Of a DNA stretch of 64,000 nucleotides, positions 18,345-26,425 are shown piece by piece. Numbering within the stretch: the stretch's first letter is position 1; each line of letters starts with the position of its first letter. Origin of the DNA: CBDBZX01 sp965213645 (GTDB lineage Bacteria > Deinococcota > Deinococci > Deinococcales > Trueperaceae); assembly GCA_965213645.1 (NCBI GenBank), contig CBDBZX010000010.1, positions 124,001 to 188,000 on the forward strand, written 5' to 3'. The notes below the pieces were generated by a model that was not told the DNA's origin, ran no database searches, and saw only the letters and a list, made by a program, of their open reading frames with translations. The position numbers and the translations under genes are program-made.

Positions 18345-19391
18345 ATGGCTAGACCTCTGATAATCTCACTAATACTCCTCTTCTTAGCCGCGTGCAGCTT
18401 CGCGCCGCTCCGATATACCGTCAATTTGCTCAACGAACTCCCCAACCAGACCTCGGGCAGCTTCACGTTGGACACGTCCTCGAGCACACTCGACCTCTTG
18501 CCGCTGCTCGGTAACGCGGAGGGCAGCTTCCGCCAGAACCTCCCGGCGGGTGGCGTGGATTTTCCGCTCTCGGTCACGTTGCCTACCTCGGCGGGGCAAC
18601 CTATCGACCTGACGAACGAGCCGCTGCCCGTAACCCTAGAGGACGTAACGGTGCGCTATACCCTCTTGCTGACCAGTGAGAACTTGTCGGGAACGCTAGA
18701 GGTGCAGCCCTATTTGGCTCCAGCAGGGGGCGACGCGGTGGACACGCCAGCTTACGCGCTCGGCGATGTGCAGCGCGTGACCTTAGGGGAGACGAGTACG
18801 CTGCAAGCTGAGGTGATATTGAATGAGGCGCAACTTAGAGGCGTCAATAATAGGAGTTTGCGCTTGGCGCTCGGCGTACGCGGTGAGGCGGGCGTGGCGG
18901 CAGCCGGAGAGGTCGCGCTGGGCTATGAATTTTCGGAGTTGTCCATTGACATCGGCGAGGTTGGCGCGGGGACGAATACCCGCTTGCCCGACGCGGACGG
19001 CGAAGCGCTCGACTTCACCGACGTGGACGTACCCGGTCCGGGGCGTCTCATCGGCGCGAAACTCAATTACGATCTGACGCTCACCCATGACGCCGTCGCT
19101 AGTGGCACGCTCACCGCGCAGGTCTACGTCGCACCGCCGGGTGAGGAAACGCTCTGGCAGGAGAAGTTCTTGTTCGACGAACAGCGTGTCGATATGGCGC
19201 AGCAAGAGGTCAATATCGTGGGTCAAGCGAGCTTGAACGGCGACCAGCGCCCGCTCTTGGGTGAGCAGCAACTTCGCATCGGTGTACGCATCTCGGGTGA
19301 CGCCGCCGTAAACGTTGGCGACGAGGACGACGAGATTATCGTCACTTACGAGATGAACCAGCTTGACCTCAGAGTCAGCTACGCGCTTTGA
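18345..19391 (+). CDS. Hypothetical lipoprotein, beta-rich
   Basis: A lipoprotein of about 348 residues with signal peptide ARPLIISLILLFLAACSF; the lipobox LAAC puts the lipidated Cys at residue 16. The mature part is rich in T, L, D and V. It appears to contain two related halves, each with a run like VRYTLLLTSENLSGTLEVQ or LNYDLTLTHDAVASGTLTA followed by a Q-rich hairpin, suggesting an internal duplication of a beta-sandwich. The start is ATG 18345, which has AAAGGTGAAACG before it; the longer reading from 18297 would bury the signal peptide. I cannot name a function. It converges with the phosphoesterase gene, overlapping by 17 bases. Confidence 0.8.
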   Translation: MARPLIISLILLFLAACSFAPLRYTVNLLNELPNQTSGSFTLDTSSSTLDLLPLLGNAEGSFRQNLPAGGVDFPLSVTLPTSAGQPIDLTNEPLPVTLEDVTVRYTLLLTSENLSGTLEVQPYLAPAGGDAVDTPAYALGDVQRVTLGETSTLQAEVILNEAQLRGVNNRSLRLALGVRGEAGVAAAGEVALGYEFSELSIDIGEVGAGTNTRLPDADGEALDFTDVDVPGPGRLIGAKLNYDLTLTHDAVASGTLTAQVYVAPPGEETLWQEKFLFDEQRVDMAQQEVNIVGQASLNGDQRPLLGEQQLRIGVRISGDAAVNVGDEDDEIIVTYEMNQLDLRVSYAL

Positions 19392-20115
19392 GCCAACCTT
19401 CCAACCACGTTTCGGCGTGGGGCATCCCGCTCTCCCGTGCTGCACGAATAAGCGGCGCTACGTCATAGGGCACGCGCCGAAAGGTGAGGCTCGGTTGTTC
19501 GCTCACTATACTGAGGAGCGCATACTCCGCGTAATGCGGATTGACTGCGCCCTTCGCGCCGTCAAAGAAGGCGAAGGGCAAGCCGACGCTGCCAGGGTTA
19601 ATGAGAAAACCTTCTTTGTAGCGGCGCAAAAGCTGCGTGTGCGTGTGGCCGCCCGCCATCACCTGAGCGTAATTGCCCGAAAAGAGGTCATCCAGCGTTT
19701 CGTTCGGTGTCGTGGCAACGATGACATCGTCGAAGGACTTAGGCGAGCCGTGAAAGCACAGCAGCGAGACGCCCTCTATCTCCAAGTTCAAGGTCGGCTC
19801 AAAGGTACGCACGAACGCGAGGTCATCTTCACGCATCTGCCCGGCGCACCACTGCTCGATGTCGAAAAAGAACTGTGCGTTCTCGCCCGTGACCTCTTCG
19901 CGCTGGCGCGGCTCGAGCATCGCCGCATCAACATTGCCCATCACTACCGGACACTCCAGCGCTTTAACGCCCGAGAGCGCCTCACGCGGCTGCGGGCCGA
20001 AGCTCGCCACGTCGCCCAAGCAGACGATTTGCTCTGCGCCGACCTCTTCGATATTTTTCAGAACGGCCTCTAACCCCGGCAAGTTTCCGTGAATATCTGA
20101 GATGATAGCGATCAT
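19375..20115 (-). CDS. Metallophosphoesterase (calcineurin-like, YfcE-type)
   Basis: A 246-residue metallophosphoesterase. All five motif blocks are visible: IISDIHGNLPGLEAVL, VCLGDVASFGPQPREAL, VVMGNVDAAM (GN[H/D] type), LLCFHGSPKSFDD and MAGGHTHTQLLRR. It should hydrolyse phosphomono- or diesters using two metals. Its start overlaps the stop of the upstream FAD oxidoreductase gene by four bases (ATGA), so the two are translationally coupled. The natural substrate is not evident. Confidence 0.92.
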   Translation of the reverse strand: MIAIISDIHGNLPGLEAVLKNIEEVGAEQIVCLGDVASFGPQPREALSGVKALECPVVMGNVDAAMLEPRQREEVTGENAQFFFDIEQWCAGQMREDDLAFVRTFEPTLNLEIEGVSLLCFHGSPKSFDDVIVATTPNETLDDLFSGNYAQVMAGGHTHTQLLRRYKEGFLINPGSVGLPFAFFDGAKGAVNPHYAEYALLSIVSEQPSLTFRRVPYDVAPLIRAARESGMPHAETWLEGWLKARS

Positions 20116-21926
20116 TCCTCTATATTACTCAACTCACCTTTGAGCTGCGCCACCCACGCGGCGAGCGCGTAGGCTTCCCCTCTCGTGAGCGTATCCTCGT
20201 TTGCAAACCTCTCGGGCGCGAACCCGTAGTGACTCCAATTCGGCTCTAAACACAGCCCGACCTCACAGGCGGCCTGGGCGGTCATCTCGAGCGCCAACTG
20301 CGGTGTCAATGCACCTGGAGGCGTGCCGAAGCTCGAGAGTAACGTCTGCCCCAACGCCTCATCGCCCAAAAAGCGCTGCCCGACGTTCGATAAGAGGTAG
20401 AGGTAGCCCAAGGCCGACATCTCCGCGCTCAAGTTCGGCTCGTTCTCGTAGCCGCCGAGCGCCAACCCGCGACCTCTCAGCGTGCGGTACGCCTCGTAAA
20501 ATTCGTGCGAGGTGGGGCCGGAAGGCGTGCGCTCTCTGACCTCGGCCAAGTACGCGCCGCGCTCTTCTAAGCGTTCGCGCAGGGCTTGAACTTCACCGAC
20601 CTCTTCTGCGAAGGCGGCGGGCGTGAGGTCGCGCTCAGCCGCCCGCGCCGCCGCCACACCTACCGCCTCTCCTAGTGCCATGCCAAAGGGGACCACTCGA
20701 GCCGAAGACGCCGCCAACGGGTCGTAGCCCGCCGCTTTGCCGACGACCCAGAGACCTTCAACCCCTTGCGGGATGCTCACACAGAGCTTCGCCCCGTAAA
20801 CTTCAGGCGTGCCGTAGACGTAGCCGTTATCGAAAGGGGTCAGCGTTTGCACGTCTAAAGGGTAGCCGCCCGCGACCACGTCCTCGTCCGTTACGACGTT
20901 GCCGAGTACGTCGTCCACCGTGAGTGTGCAGCGCGTCTCGATGTGGCGCGTCTCGCGGATGTAGAGCCTGTCCGCGACGCCGCCAAAGCGGGCGTTTTCA
21001 AAGCCTGGCAGCTCATTTTTGAGGTAGGCGATGATGCGCGGGGCTTCACGTTCGGCCCTAGCAAAGCCCTCGGTAACGCTCTCAGAATCAAAGGGGTTCA
21101 CGCCGTAGATAAGGAGCGCGTTGACCAAAACCGAGCCGTCCGCCTGCTTGCCCAAATTGAGCCCGCGCAGCCTGAGCCCCGCCTCTTGCGCCTCGTACGC
21201 CGCTGGGTAGCCACCGAAGTGTCCCCAGGCGACGTAGTCGTCCACGACAGCGTAGCTTTTACCTCTTGCCCGAACACCCCACTTCAGCGCGTTCCAGTCC
21301 ACCCCGTCGATCTGGAAGACGAGCGTGTCTGCCATGCGCTCGTTTAGGCCGAGCGAGGCGAAGCCTAGTGTGAAGGGTGCGCCTGCGGCGGCGTTGAGGT
21401 CGGCCTCGGCGGTGGCGTCGATAATCTGCGAGGCGCTCACCCTTTTGCCGTTGATTTGGACGCCTGTGACGCGCTGATTCTCGAGCACAGGATCAACCTC
21501 CGCGCCAAGCTGCAAGGCAACCCCGGCCTCGCTCAACATCTCGACAAACGCGCTCTCCGCCTCGCGCACGTCGAACGACCCGCCGCGCCCGACGCGCGCC
21601 CACCAGTCCAAAAAGAGCCCCTGCTGATACGTGGGCTGCGTGCGCAGGTCGAGCGAGTTCATCTGACCGAGCACGAAGAGCCCGCCGACCCGCGCGTCTT
21701 CGCTCACCAGCAAGGTGCGTGCGCCCTCTTGCGCCGCCGCCACCGCCGCTGTGACCCCCTCGGGCTCGCTGCCGACGACGATGACGTCATAGTCGTTCTG
21801 GGTAGAGTCGTTCGGAGTGGTTCGTGAATCAGTGGTGGTTTGAGGTTGTCCAAGAGCGAGGTTAGCCAATAGCAAAACCAGTAAAAGGTAGTGTAAGGTA
21901 CGAAGTCGAGACAGGGCGTGTGACAT
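20112..21926 (-). CDS. Secreted FAD-dependent oxidoreductase
   Basis: An exported flavoprotein of about 604 residues. The N-terminus RTLHYLLLVLLLANLALG is a signal peptide. The FAD-binding fold begins YDVIVVGSEPEGVTAAVAAA, where the glycine loop has the GxxPxG form seen in the PF12831 FAD-dependent oxidoreductase group. Further on are TARVGGLF-type contacts and ASQIIDATAEADLNAAAGAP. The last about 100 residues (ALTPQLALEMTAQAACEVG, TRGEAYALAAWVAQL) look like S-layer-homology-style helices. I choose ATG 21926 because a TAGATT box lies seven bases upstream; TTG 21935 is the alternative. It is coupled to the phosphoesterase downstream. The substrate is unknown. Confidence 0.85.
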   Translation of the reverse strand: MSHALSRLRTLHYLLLVLLLANLALGQPQTTTDSRTTPNDSTQNDYDVIVVGSEPEGVTAAVAAAQEGARTLLVSEDARVGGLFVLGQMNSLDLRTQPTYQQGLFLDWWARVGRGGSFDVREAESAFVEMLSEAGVALQLGAEVDPVLENQRVTGVQINGKRVSASQIIDATAEADLNAAAGAPFTLGFASLGLNERMADTLVFQIDGVDWNALKWGVRARGKSYAVVDDYVAWGHFGGYPAAYEAQEAGLRLRGLNLGKQADGSVLVNALLIYGVNPFDSESVTEGFARAEREAPRIIAYLKNELPGFENARFGGVADRLYIRETRHIETRCTLTVDDVLGNVVTDEDVVAGGYPLDVQTLTPFDNGYVYGTPEVYGAKLCVSIPQGVEGLWVVGKAAGYDPLAASSARVVPFGMALGEAVGVAAARAAERDLTPAAFAEEVGEVQALRERLEERGAYLAEVRERTPSGPTSHEFYEAYRTLRGRGLALGGYENEPNLSAEMSALGYLYLLSNVGQRFLGDEALGQTLLSSFGTPPGALTPQLALEMTAQAACEVGLCLEPNWSHYGFAPERFANEDTLTRGEAYALAAWVAQLKGELSNIEE

Positions 21927-22056
21927 CGGCCTCAATCTACCAAGCGGAGCTCGAGGCGGTATGTGAGCTTCTTACCTCTTTATCCCCCCAGCACCCTTTA
22001 AGCAGATATTTACCCCAGGCTCATAGCCTCCTCTTACAGGGGTGATAGCATATCGC

Positions 22057-23175
22057 ATGAACGAAACTATCAAGAAACGCCACCTCTTTCTCCTCACACT
22101 CCCGCTACTCTTACTCTCCAGTTGCCTCCCCGAAGCGGAGGAGGGGCTGAGCCTGCACGACGTGTCGCTCTACGGCGACACAGCTAGCGCCGCGACCCTC
22201 TACGGCTACTTTTACGGGGAGCCGGCGCAACTCAGCGCGGGCGGGCGCACGCTGAACTTAACCGAGGGCAACGCGGACGACCCGCTCGCCGTGCCCGAGG
22301 CGTTACTAGTCAACGGCGAGCCTACCTTAAATCAGTCGATTGCGCCACTGAACCCTCTTCCCTTCACGGTGCAGCGCACGTCCTTCTCGACCGACCTCAT
22401 CCTCCAGACGGACGAGGATTTGGGAGCCGTCGCCTACTACGACGGCGAGCTGTGGTTCACCCTCACCGAAGACGCTGGAGCGGGCGAAGAGCAGCGCGTC
22501 GTGCCGCGCGAGCGCGTGAGCGGACTCTTCGGTTTAGGCGAGTTGACCCGCGAAGAGGCGCGTGCTTTTGAAAGGCTCCTCACCGAGCGCGGTCCCGTCG
22601 TCGTAGCGGCGCTGCCCGAAACGAGAACGCAAGCGCGGCGCGTAGGCGGCTTGGACGACTACCGCCGCACCGCGCTCGTCGTGCAAGAGGGATTGGAGAC
22701 CGACATGAGCGACGCGGCAAATCAAGGTGACGCGGAAACCGCGCCTACAGAAACTAGTGACATAACCTGGGAGGAACTCGCCAGGGGCAGCCAAGCCAGC
22801 GGCGGCGAAAGCCCGCGCTTTTTCGTAGCGACGAGCCAAGCAGAGCTAGAAAACCTCTGGGGTCTCGCCTACGGCAGCCTCCTCACGCCGCCCGAGGTGC
22901 CCGACATCGACTTCAGCCGCGAGAGCGTCGCCGGGATGTTTTTAGGGCAGCAGTCAACAGGTGGCTACGGTGTAGATGTGCAGGACGTGACCTTAGAGGA
23001 CGACGAAGTCTACCTCCAAGTCAACGTCACCGAGCCCGCACAAGGAGCCATCACCACGCAAGCGCTCACGAACCCCTGGGTGGTGGTGCGCATCAGCCGC
23101 CCCGAGCTTAGCAACGCTTGGTTTAGGGAGGTGGGCTCGGGGGAGCTATTGGGTGTGGCGAGAGCAGGAAAATAA
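22057..23175 (+). CDS. Lipoprotein with C-terminal PrcB-like domain
   Basis: A 372-residue predicted lipoprotein with the signal peptide ending LLLLSSC, the lipidated Cys at about residue 23. The middle is acidic with no recognised motif. The C-terminal about 125 residues match the PrcB C-terminal domain: FFVATSQAELENLWGLAYG, PEVPDIDFSRESVAGMFLG, STGGYGVDVQDVTLEDDEVY, TEPAQGAITTQALTNPWVVV. PrcB was described as a subunit of a surface protease complex, but this domain is widespread without the protease, and none is adjacent here. The ATG at 22057 is preferred to 22042 because it directly precedes the charged start of the signal peptide. Confidence 0.82.
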   Translation: MNETIKKRHLFLLTLPLLLLSSCLPEAEEGLSLHDVSLYGDTASAATLYGYFYGEPAQLSAGGRTLNLTEGNADDPLAVPEALLVNGEPTLNQSIAPLNPLPFTVQRTSFSTDLILQTDEDLGAVAYYDGELWFTLTEDAGAGEEQRVVPRERVSGLFGLGELTREEARAFERLLTERGPVVVAALPETRTQARRVGGLDDYRRTALVVQEGLETDMSDAANQGDAETAPTETSDITWEELARGSQASGGESPRFFVATSQAELENLWGLAYGSLLTPPEVPDIDFSRESVAGMFLGQQSTGGYGVDVQDVTLEDDEVYLQVNVTEPAQGAITTQALTNPWVVVRISRPELSNAWFREVGSGELLGVARAGK

Positions 23176-23230
23176 GAAGCAACGAGCAACAAGTTGAAAG
23201 TTAAAGGCATTTGGTTTTTCACTTTCAACT

Positions 23231-23316
23231 CACCGTTCGTCCAGCTCGACTAGATTACTCATTGCTTTCAACTGTCTCTTACTCGTTGCTCACCGTTCGT
23301 CCAGCTCGACTGGATT
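23231..23316. repeat. Intergenic repeat, copies B and C, in tandem
   Basis: The core CACCGTTCGTCCAGC...GATT occurs at 23231-23256 and again at 23291-23316, exactly 60 bp apart, and matches copy A at 11556-11581. Between and around the cores are variants of the words CTCATTGCT and TTTCAACT. The block fills the gap between two convergent gene ends and has no ORF. Confidence 0.6.
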
Positions 23317-23334
23317 GCTTTTAACTCATTGCTT

Positions 23335-24516
23335 CTATGTCAAAGCGTGCGGGTCAAAAAGCCTCTTGTATTCGTCGCCCGCAAAGCGGTCCGTCATCCC
23401 TGCCAAGTAATCCGTCACCGTGCGCGCTACACCCTTCTCCTCAGCTCTGGCTTGCAAATGAAAGGGCAGCATCGTCGGCGTTTCCAAGTATGCGCAGAAG
23501 AGGCTCTCCAAAATCCTATCCGCTTTTTTGGTCATGCGAATGAGGCGGTAGTGACGGTAGAGGTTTTTGAACAGGAAGTCTTTGAGTTCGCGGAGTTGTT
23601 CGCTCATCTCAGGCGAGGTGCTGACTAAGGTCTGCGGCGCTCGGCGGACATCCTCTAAAGTCTTTATGTCAGCGTCCACTAAACGAGCGTTGGTGCAGTG
23701 GATCGTATCCTCGATGATGCGACCCAAGAGCTTGCGGATGAGCAAGTAGCGCGTCTCGTTGGTGAGCGTGTGCGGGTCAATCTCTAGCTCACGCATCAGT
23801 CCGCCCACGAGCGGCACCTCTTGAATTTGCGCCCCCGTGAGATGACCTGAGCGCAACCCGTCATCTAAATCGTGCGCGTTGTAGGCGAGTTCGTCCGCGA
23901 CGTTGACGACTTGCGCCTCTAAGGTCGGCTGCTTGTCGGGTTCCCAGTCGTCTCGAGGCAACGTTGCAGCTAGCGTGTCGGGCAGCATTCCGGCCAAAGG
24001 CATCTTTTCGTGCTTCATGATGCCCTCTAAGGTCTCCCAGGTGAGGTTGAGCCCCGGAAAATCCGTGTAGCGCGTCTCCAACTCGGTGACGACGCGCAAG
24101 GACTGTTTGTTGTGGTCAAAGCCACCTTCATCTTTAGCCAGTCGGTCGAGGGTGCGCTCGCCCGCGTGACCGAAGGGGGGATGACCCAAGTCGTGGGCGA
24201 GCGCTACCGTCTCGGTGAGGTCATCGTTGAGTCCGAGTGCCCGAGAGATACTCTTCGCCACCTGCGCCACCTCTAAGGTGTGCGTGAGCCGCGTGCGGTA
24301 GTAGTCGCCCTGATAGTTGACAAAGACTTGGGTTTTGTATTCAAGCCGCCGAAATGCGCTCGTGTGAATCACCCTGTCGCGGTCTTTCTGATACGCCGTG
24401 CGGTACGCCGCTTCGTTTTCGGAATAGAGGCGGCCTTTTGAAAGGCTCGAGAGCGCCGCGTAAGGCGCGAGCGTGGCGGCTTCGTCCTTCTCGAGCCGCT
24501 CCCTTGTGAAAAGCAT
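23335..24516 (-). CDS. dgt: Deoxyguanosinetriphosphate triphosphohydrolase-like protein
   Basis: A 393-residue HD-domain dNTP triphosphohydrolase that removes tripolyphosphate from dNTPs and helps control the nucleotide pool. It begins with RLYSENEAAYRTAYQKDRDR and FRRLEYKTQVFVNYQGDYYR. The metal-binding HD motif lies in RTRLTHTLEVAQVAKSISRA and ETVALAHDLGHPPFGHAGE. A later block VVNVADELAYNAHDLDDGL is also typical. The length is that of the shorter Thermus/Deinococcus-type enzyme. It stands alone and appears intact. Confidence 0.95.
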   Translation of the reverse strand: MLFTRERLEKDEAATLAPYAALSSLSKGRLYSENEAAYRTAYQKDRDRVIHTSAFRRLEYKTQVFVNYQGDYYRTRLTHTLEVAQVAKSISRALGLNDDLTETVALAHDLGHPPFGHAGERTLDRLAKDEGGFDHNKQSLRVVTELETRYTDFPGLNLTWETLEGIMKHEKMPLAGMLPDTLAATLPRDDWEPDKQPTLEAQVVNVADELAYNAHDLDDGLRSGHLTGAQIQEVPLVGGLMRELEIDPHTLTNETRYLLIRKLLGRIIEDTIHCTNARLVDADIKTLEDVRRAPQTLVSTSPEMSEQLRELKDFLFKNLYRHYRLIRMTKKADRILESLFCAYLETPTMLPFHLQARAEEKGVARTVTDYLAGMTDRFAGDEYKRLFDPHALT

Positions 24517-24657
24517 GAGGTGAGATTAGCATTTGGAAGAGAAAGAGAATGTTTCGAAGTGCAAGGTAGCTTAATGAGAAGCCGAGAAGGTGAGGAGATG
24601 AGGAGAAAAACTCTAAGTTTACCCCTCCCCCTCATCTCCCTACCTCTAGTTGACCTC

Positions 24658-24686
24658 TTGACAAACTTAACACTGTTAAGTAAAGT
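24658..24686 (+). promoter_or_regulatory. tetR promoter with operator in the spacer, leaderless
   Basis: TTGACA (24658-24663) and TAAAGT (24681-24686) are 17 bases apart and the ATG follows nine bases later, with no ribosome-binding site. The spacer holds a perfect inverted repeat CTTAACA-C-TGTTAAG at 24666-24680. Repressor bound there would block RNA polymerase, so this looks like autoregulation. Confidence 0.8.
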
Positions 24687-24695
24687 ATAAGTGTA

Positions 24696-25358
24696 ATGAC
24701 GAAGGCTCGAGACCCAAAGACCCGCGATGAGCGCATCCAGTCGCGTAGCGCCAAACGCCGCGCTAAGCAGAAGGAGGAACTGCGCTCAGCTATCTTGACG
24801 GCAGCGAAAGACCTCTTCTTAGCGCACGGCTACGAGGGCTTCTCTTTGCGCGGAGTCGCCGAAGCGGTCGGTTATTCGCCCACCACGATTTACCTCTACT
24901 TCGCCGACAAAGACGAACTCCTTTTACACGTCTGTTTAGAGGGCTTTCAAACCTTTGGCGCGATGCTCCGCGCTGGCTACAAGAGCAGCGACGACCCGCG
25001 CGAAAAGCTCGCCGCGCTCGGTGAGCAGTATTTTAAGTTCGGCTTGGAAAACCCCGCCAACTACCGTTTGATGTTTATGCAGCGCACGGATATGAGGCTC
25101 GAGGAACTCCCCGAAGGCTACGAGCAGCCTGGCGACAGCTTCGGCTATTTAGCCACAACCGTCCAGGAATGTATCAGCGCGGGCTACCTTCACGGCGATC
25201 CTCAGACGCTCGCCAACTTCATCTGGAGCGGGATTCACGGCATCGTCTCGCTCGCGTTAGTGGACGACCCGCACTACACCCGCAAGGACGCAGAGGCGTC
25301 TTTCGCACTCTACAAAGCGCAGATGCACCGCGCTTTGAACGAGGGAGGTGAACACTAA
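24696..25358 (+). CDS. TetR/AcrR family transcriptional regulator
   Basis: A 220-residue repressor. The N-terminal helix-turn-helix is standard: RSAILTAAKDLFLAHGYEG, FSLRGVAEAVGYSPTTIYLY, FADKDELLLHVC. A lysine- and arginine-rich stretch of 28 residues precedes it. The C-terminal ligand domain (about 90-215; FKFGLENPANYRLMFMQR, TLANFIWSGIHGIVSLAL) resembles the TetR_C_33-type fold. The same 15-bp inverted repeat occurs before and after the gene. It probably represses itself and the downstream operon (25434-28574) until an unknown small molecule binds. Confidence 0.93.
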   Translation: MTKARDPKTRDERIQSRSAKRRAKQKEELRSAILTAAKDLFLAHGYEGFSLRGVAEAVGYSPTTIYLYFADKDELLLHVCLEGFQTFGAMLRAGYKSSDDPREKLAALGEQYFKFGLENPANYRLMFMQRTDMRLEELPEGYEQPGDSFGYLATTVQECISAGYLHGDPQTLANFIWSGIHGIVSLALVDDPHYTRKDAEASFALYKAQMHRALNEGGEH

Positions 25359-25374
25359 AATTTTTTAACTACAA

Positions 25375-25389
25375 ATTAACACTGTTAAG
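25375..25389. promoter_or_regulatory. Second TetR operator copy before the membrane-protein operon
   Basis: ATTAACACTGTTAAG repeats the operator at 24666-24680 with a single base change at its first position. It lies 45 bases before the start of the next gene, where it would control the operon. Confidence 0.75.
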
Positions 25390-25433
25390 CAACTTTAAGC
25401 CGTTCCTTTTTGATTGAGCAAAGGAGTGTAACA

Positions 25434-26423
25434 ATGACCTTAGAAACGCCTAACCCCACCACCTTCGTCCGCCGCCTCTGGCACACCCACGCCCCGCTGA
25501 GCGTCTCCGCCTTTCTCACCCTCGGGCTCCTCGCCTTTTTCACTGCGGGTCTCTTCCTAGACGAGCGCATCATCACGGGCGTTCCCGCCTGGCTCAAGCC
25601 GACGAAGTTCGCGATTTCGATCAGCATCTACACCTTTACGCTGCTCTGGTTTTTGGGCTTTATCAGCACGGACAAGCCCTGGCGTAAGCGGCTCGTGAGC
25701 GTCCTCGGCTGGGTTGTCGTGCTGACTTTTACCGCCGAGTGGGTAGCGATCACCACGCAAGCAGCGCGGGGTCAAGCGAGCCACTTCAACGTTTCCGACC
25801 CTCTCGCGACCTCTTTGTGGGCGCTGATGGCGGGCGCGATTATGATGCTTTGGATAGCGAACTTTATCATCGCAGGCTTGCTCCTCTTTCAACGTTTTGA
25901 AAATCCCGCCTTTGCTTGGTCGCTCCGCTTAGGGCTTATGATCACAATTATCGGGATGGGTCTAGGCTATCTGATGACGAGCCCGACTGCGTTGCAGATG
26001 GCGCAGTGGGAGACGGGCGAGAATGTGACGGTTGTCGGGGCGCACAGCGTTGGCGTGCCGGACGGAGGCGAGGGTCTACCCTTCGTCAATTGGAGCACGC
26101 AAGGGGGCGACCTCCGCATCGGTCACTTCGTCGGGATGCACGCGCTCCAGGTCATTCCCTTCTTAGGCTGGCTGGTGACGCGCCGCCGCAGGTTAAATAG
26201 AGGTCAGTTGAATAGAGGTCAACAAACGGCGCTGGTGTGGACTGGAGCGGCGGGCTATTTGAGCATCACCTTACTTCTGACCTGGCAGGCGCTGAGGGCG
26301 CAGTCCATTATCCAGCCGGACGCCTTGACGCTTCTAGTGTTTGGGTCTATCGTCGCTGTAGTCGTTCTGTCAACCGTCGCTATTATTTTTAGAAGTTCGG
26401 CTCGAGCCTTTCAGGAGGTCTAA
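25434..26423 (+). CDS. Multi-pass membrane protein of unknown function, TetR-regulated
   Basis: A 329-residue integral membrane protein with seven or eight predicted spans. It belongs to a recognisable but unnamed bacterial family marked by an initial TAGLFLDERIITGVPAWLKP, a large loop with VGAHSVGVPDGGEGLPFVNW and GGDLRIGHFVGMHALQ, the invariant H of which could bind a cofactor. The start is ATG 25434, preceded by an excellent AAAGGAG. Between two late spans, a cytoplasmic loop contains LNRGQ twice, encoded by a 15-bp tandem repeat at 26193-26222. It is the first gene of a four-gene unit. Transport or redox roles are both possible. Confidence 0.8.
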   Translation: MTLETPNPTTFVRRLWHTHAPLSVSAFLTLGLLAFFTAGLFLDERIITGVPAWLKPTKFAISISIYTFTLLWFLGFISTDKPWRKRLVSVLGWVVVLTFTAEWVAITTQAARGQASHFNVSDPLATSLWALMAGAIMMLWIANFIIAGLLLFQRFENPAFAWSLRLGLMITIIGMGLGYLMTSPTALQMAQWETGENVTVVGAHSVGVPDGGEGLPFVNWSTQGGDLRIGHFVGMHALQVIPFLGWLVTRRRRLNRGQLNRGQQTALVWTGAAGYLSITLLLTWQALRAQSIIQPDALTLLVFGSIVAVVVLSTVAIIFRSSARAFQEV

Positions 26424-26425
26424 CC

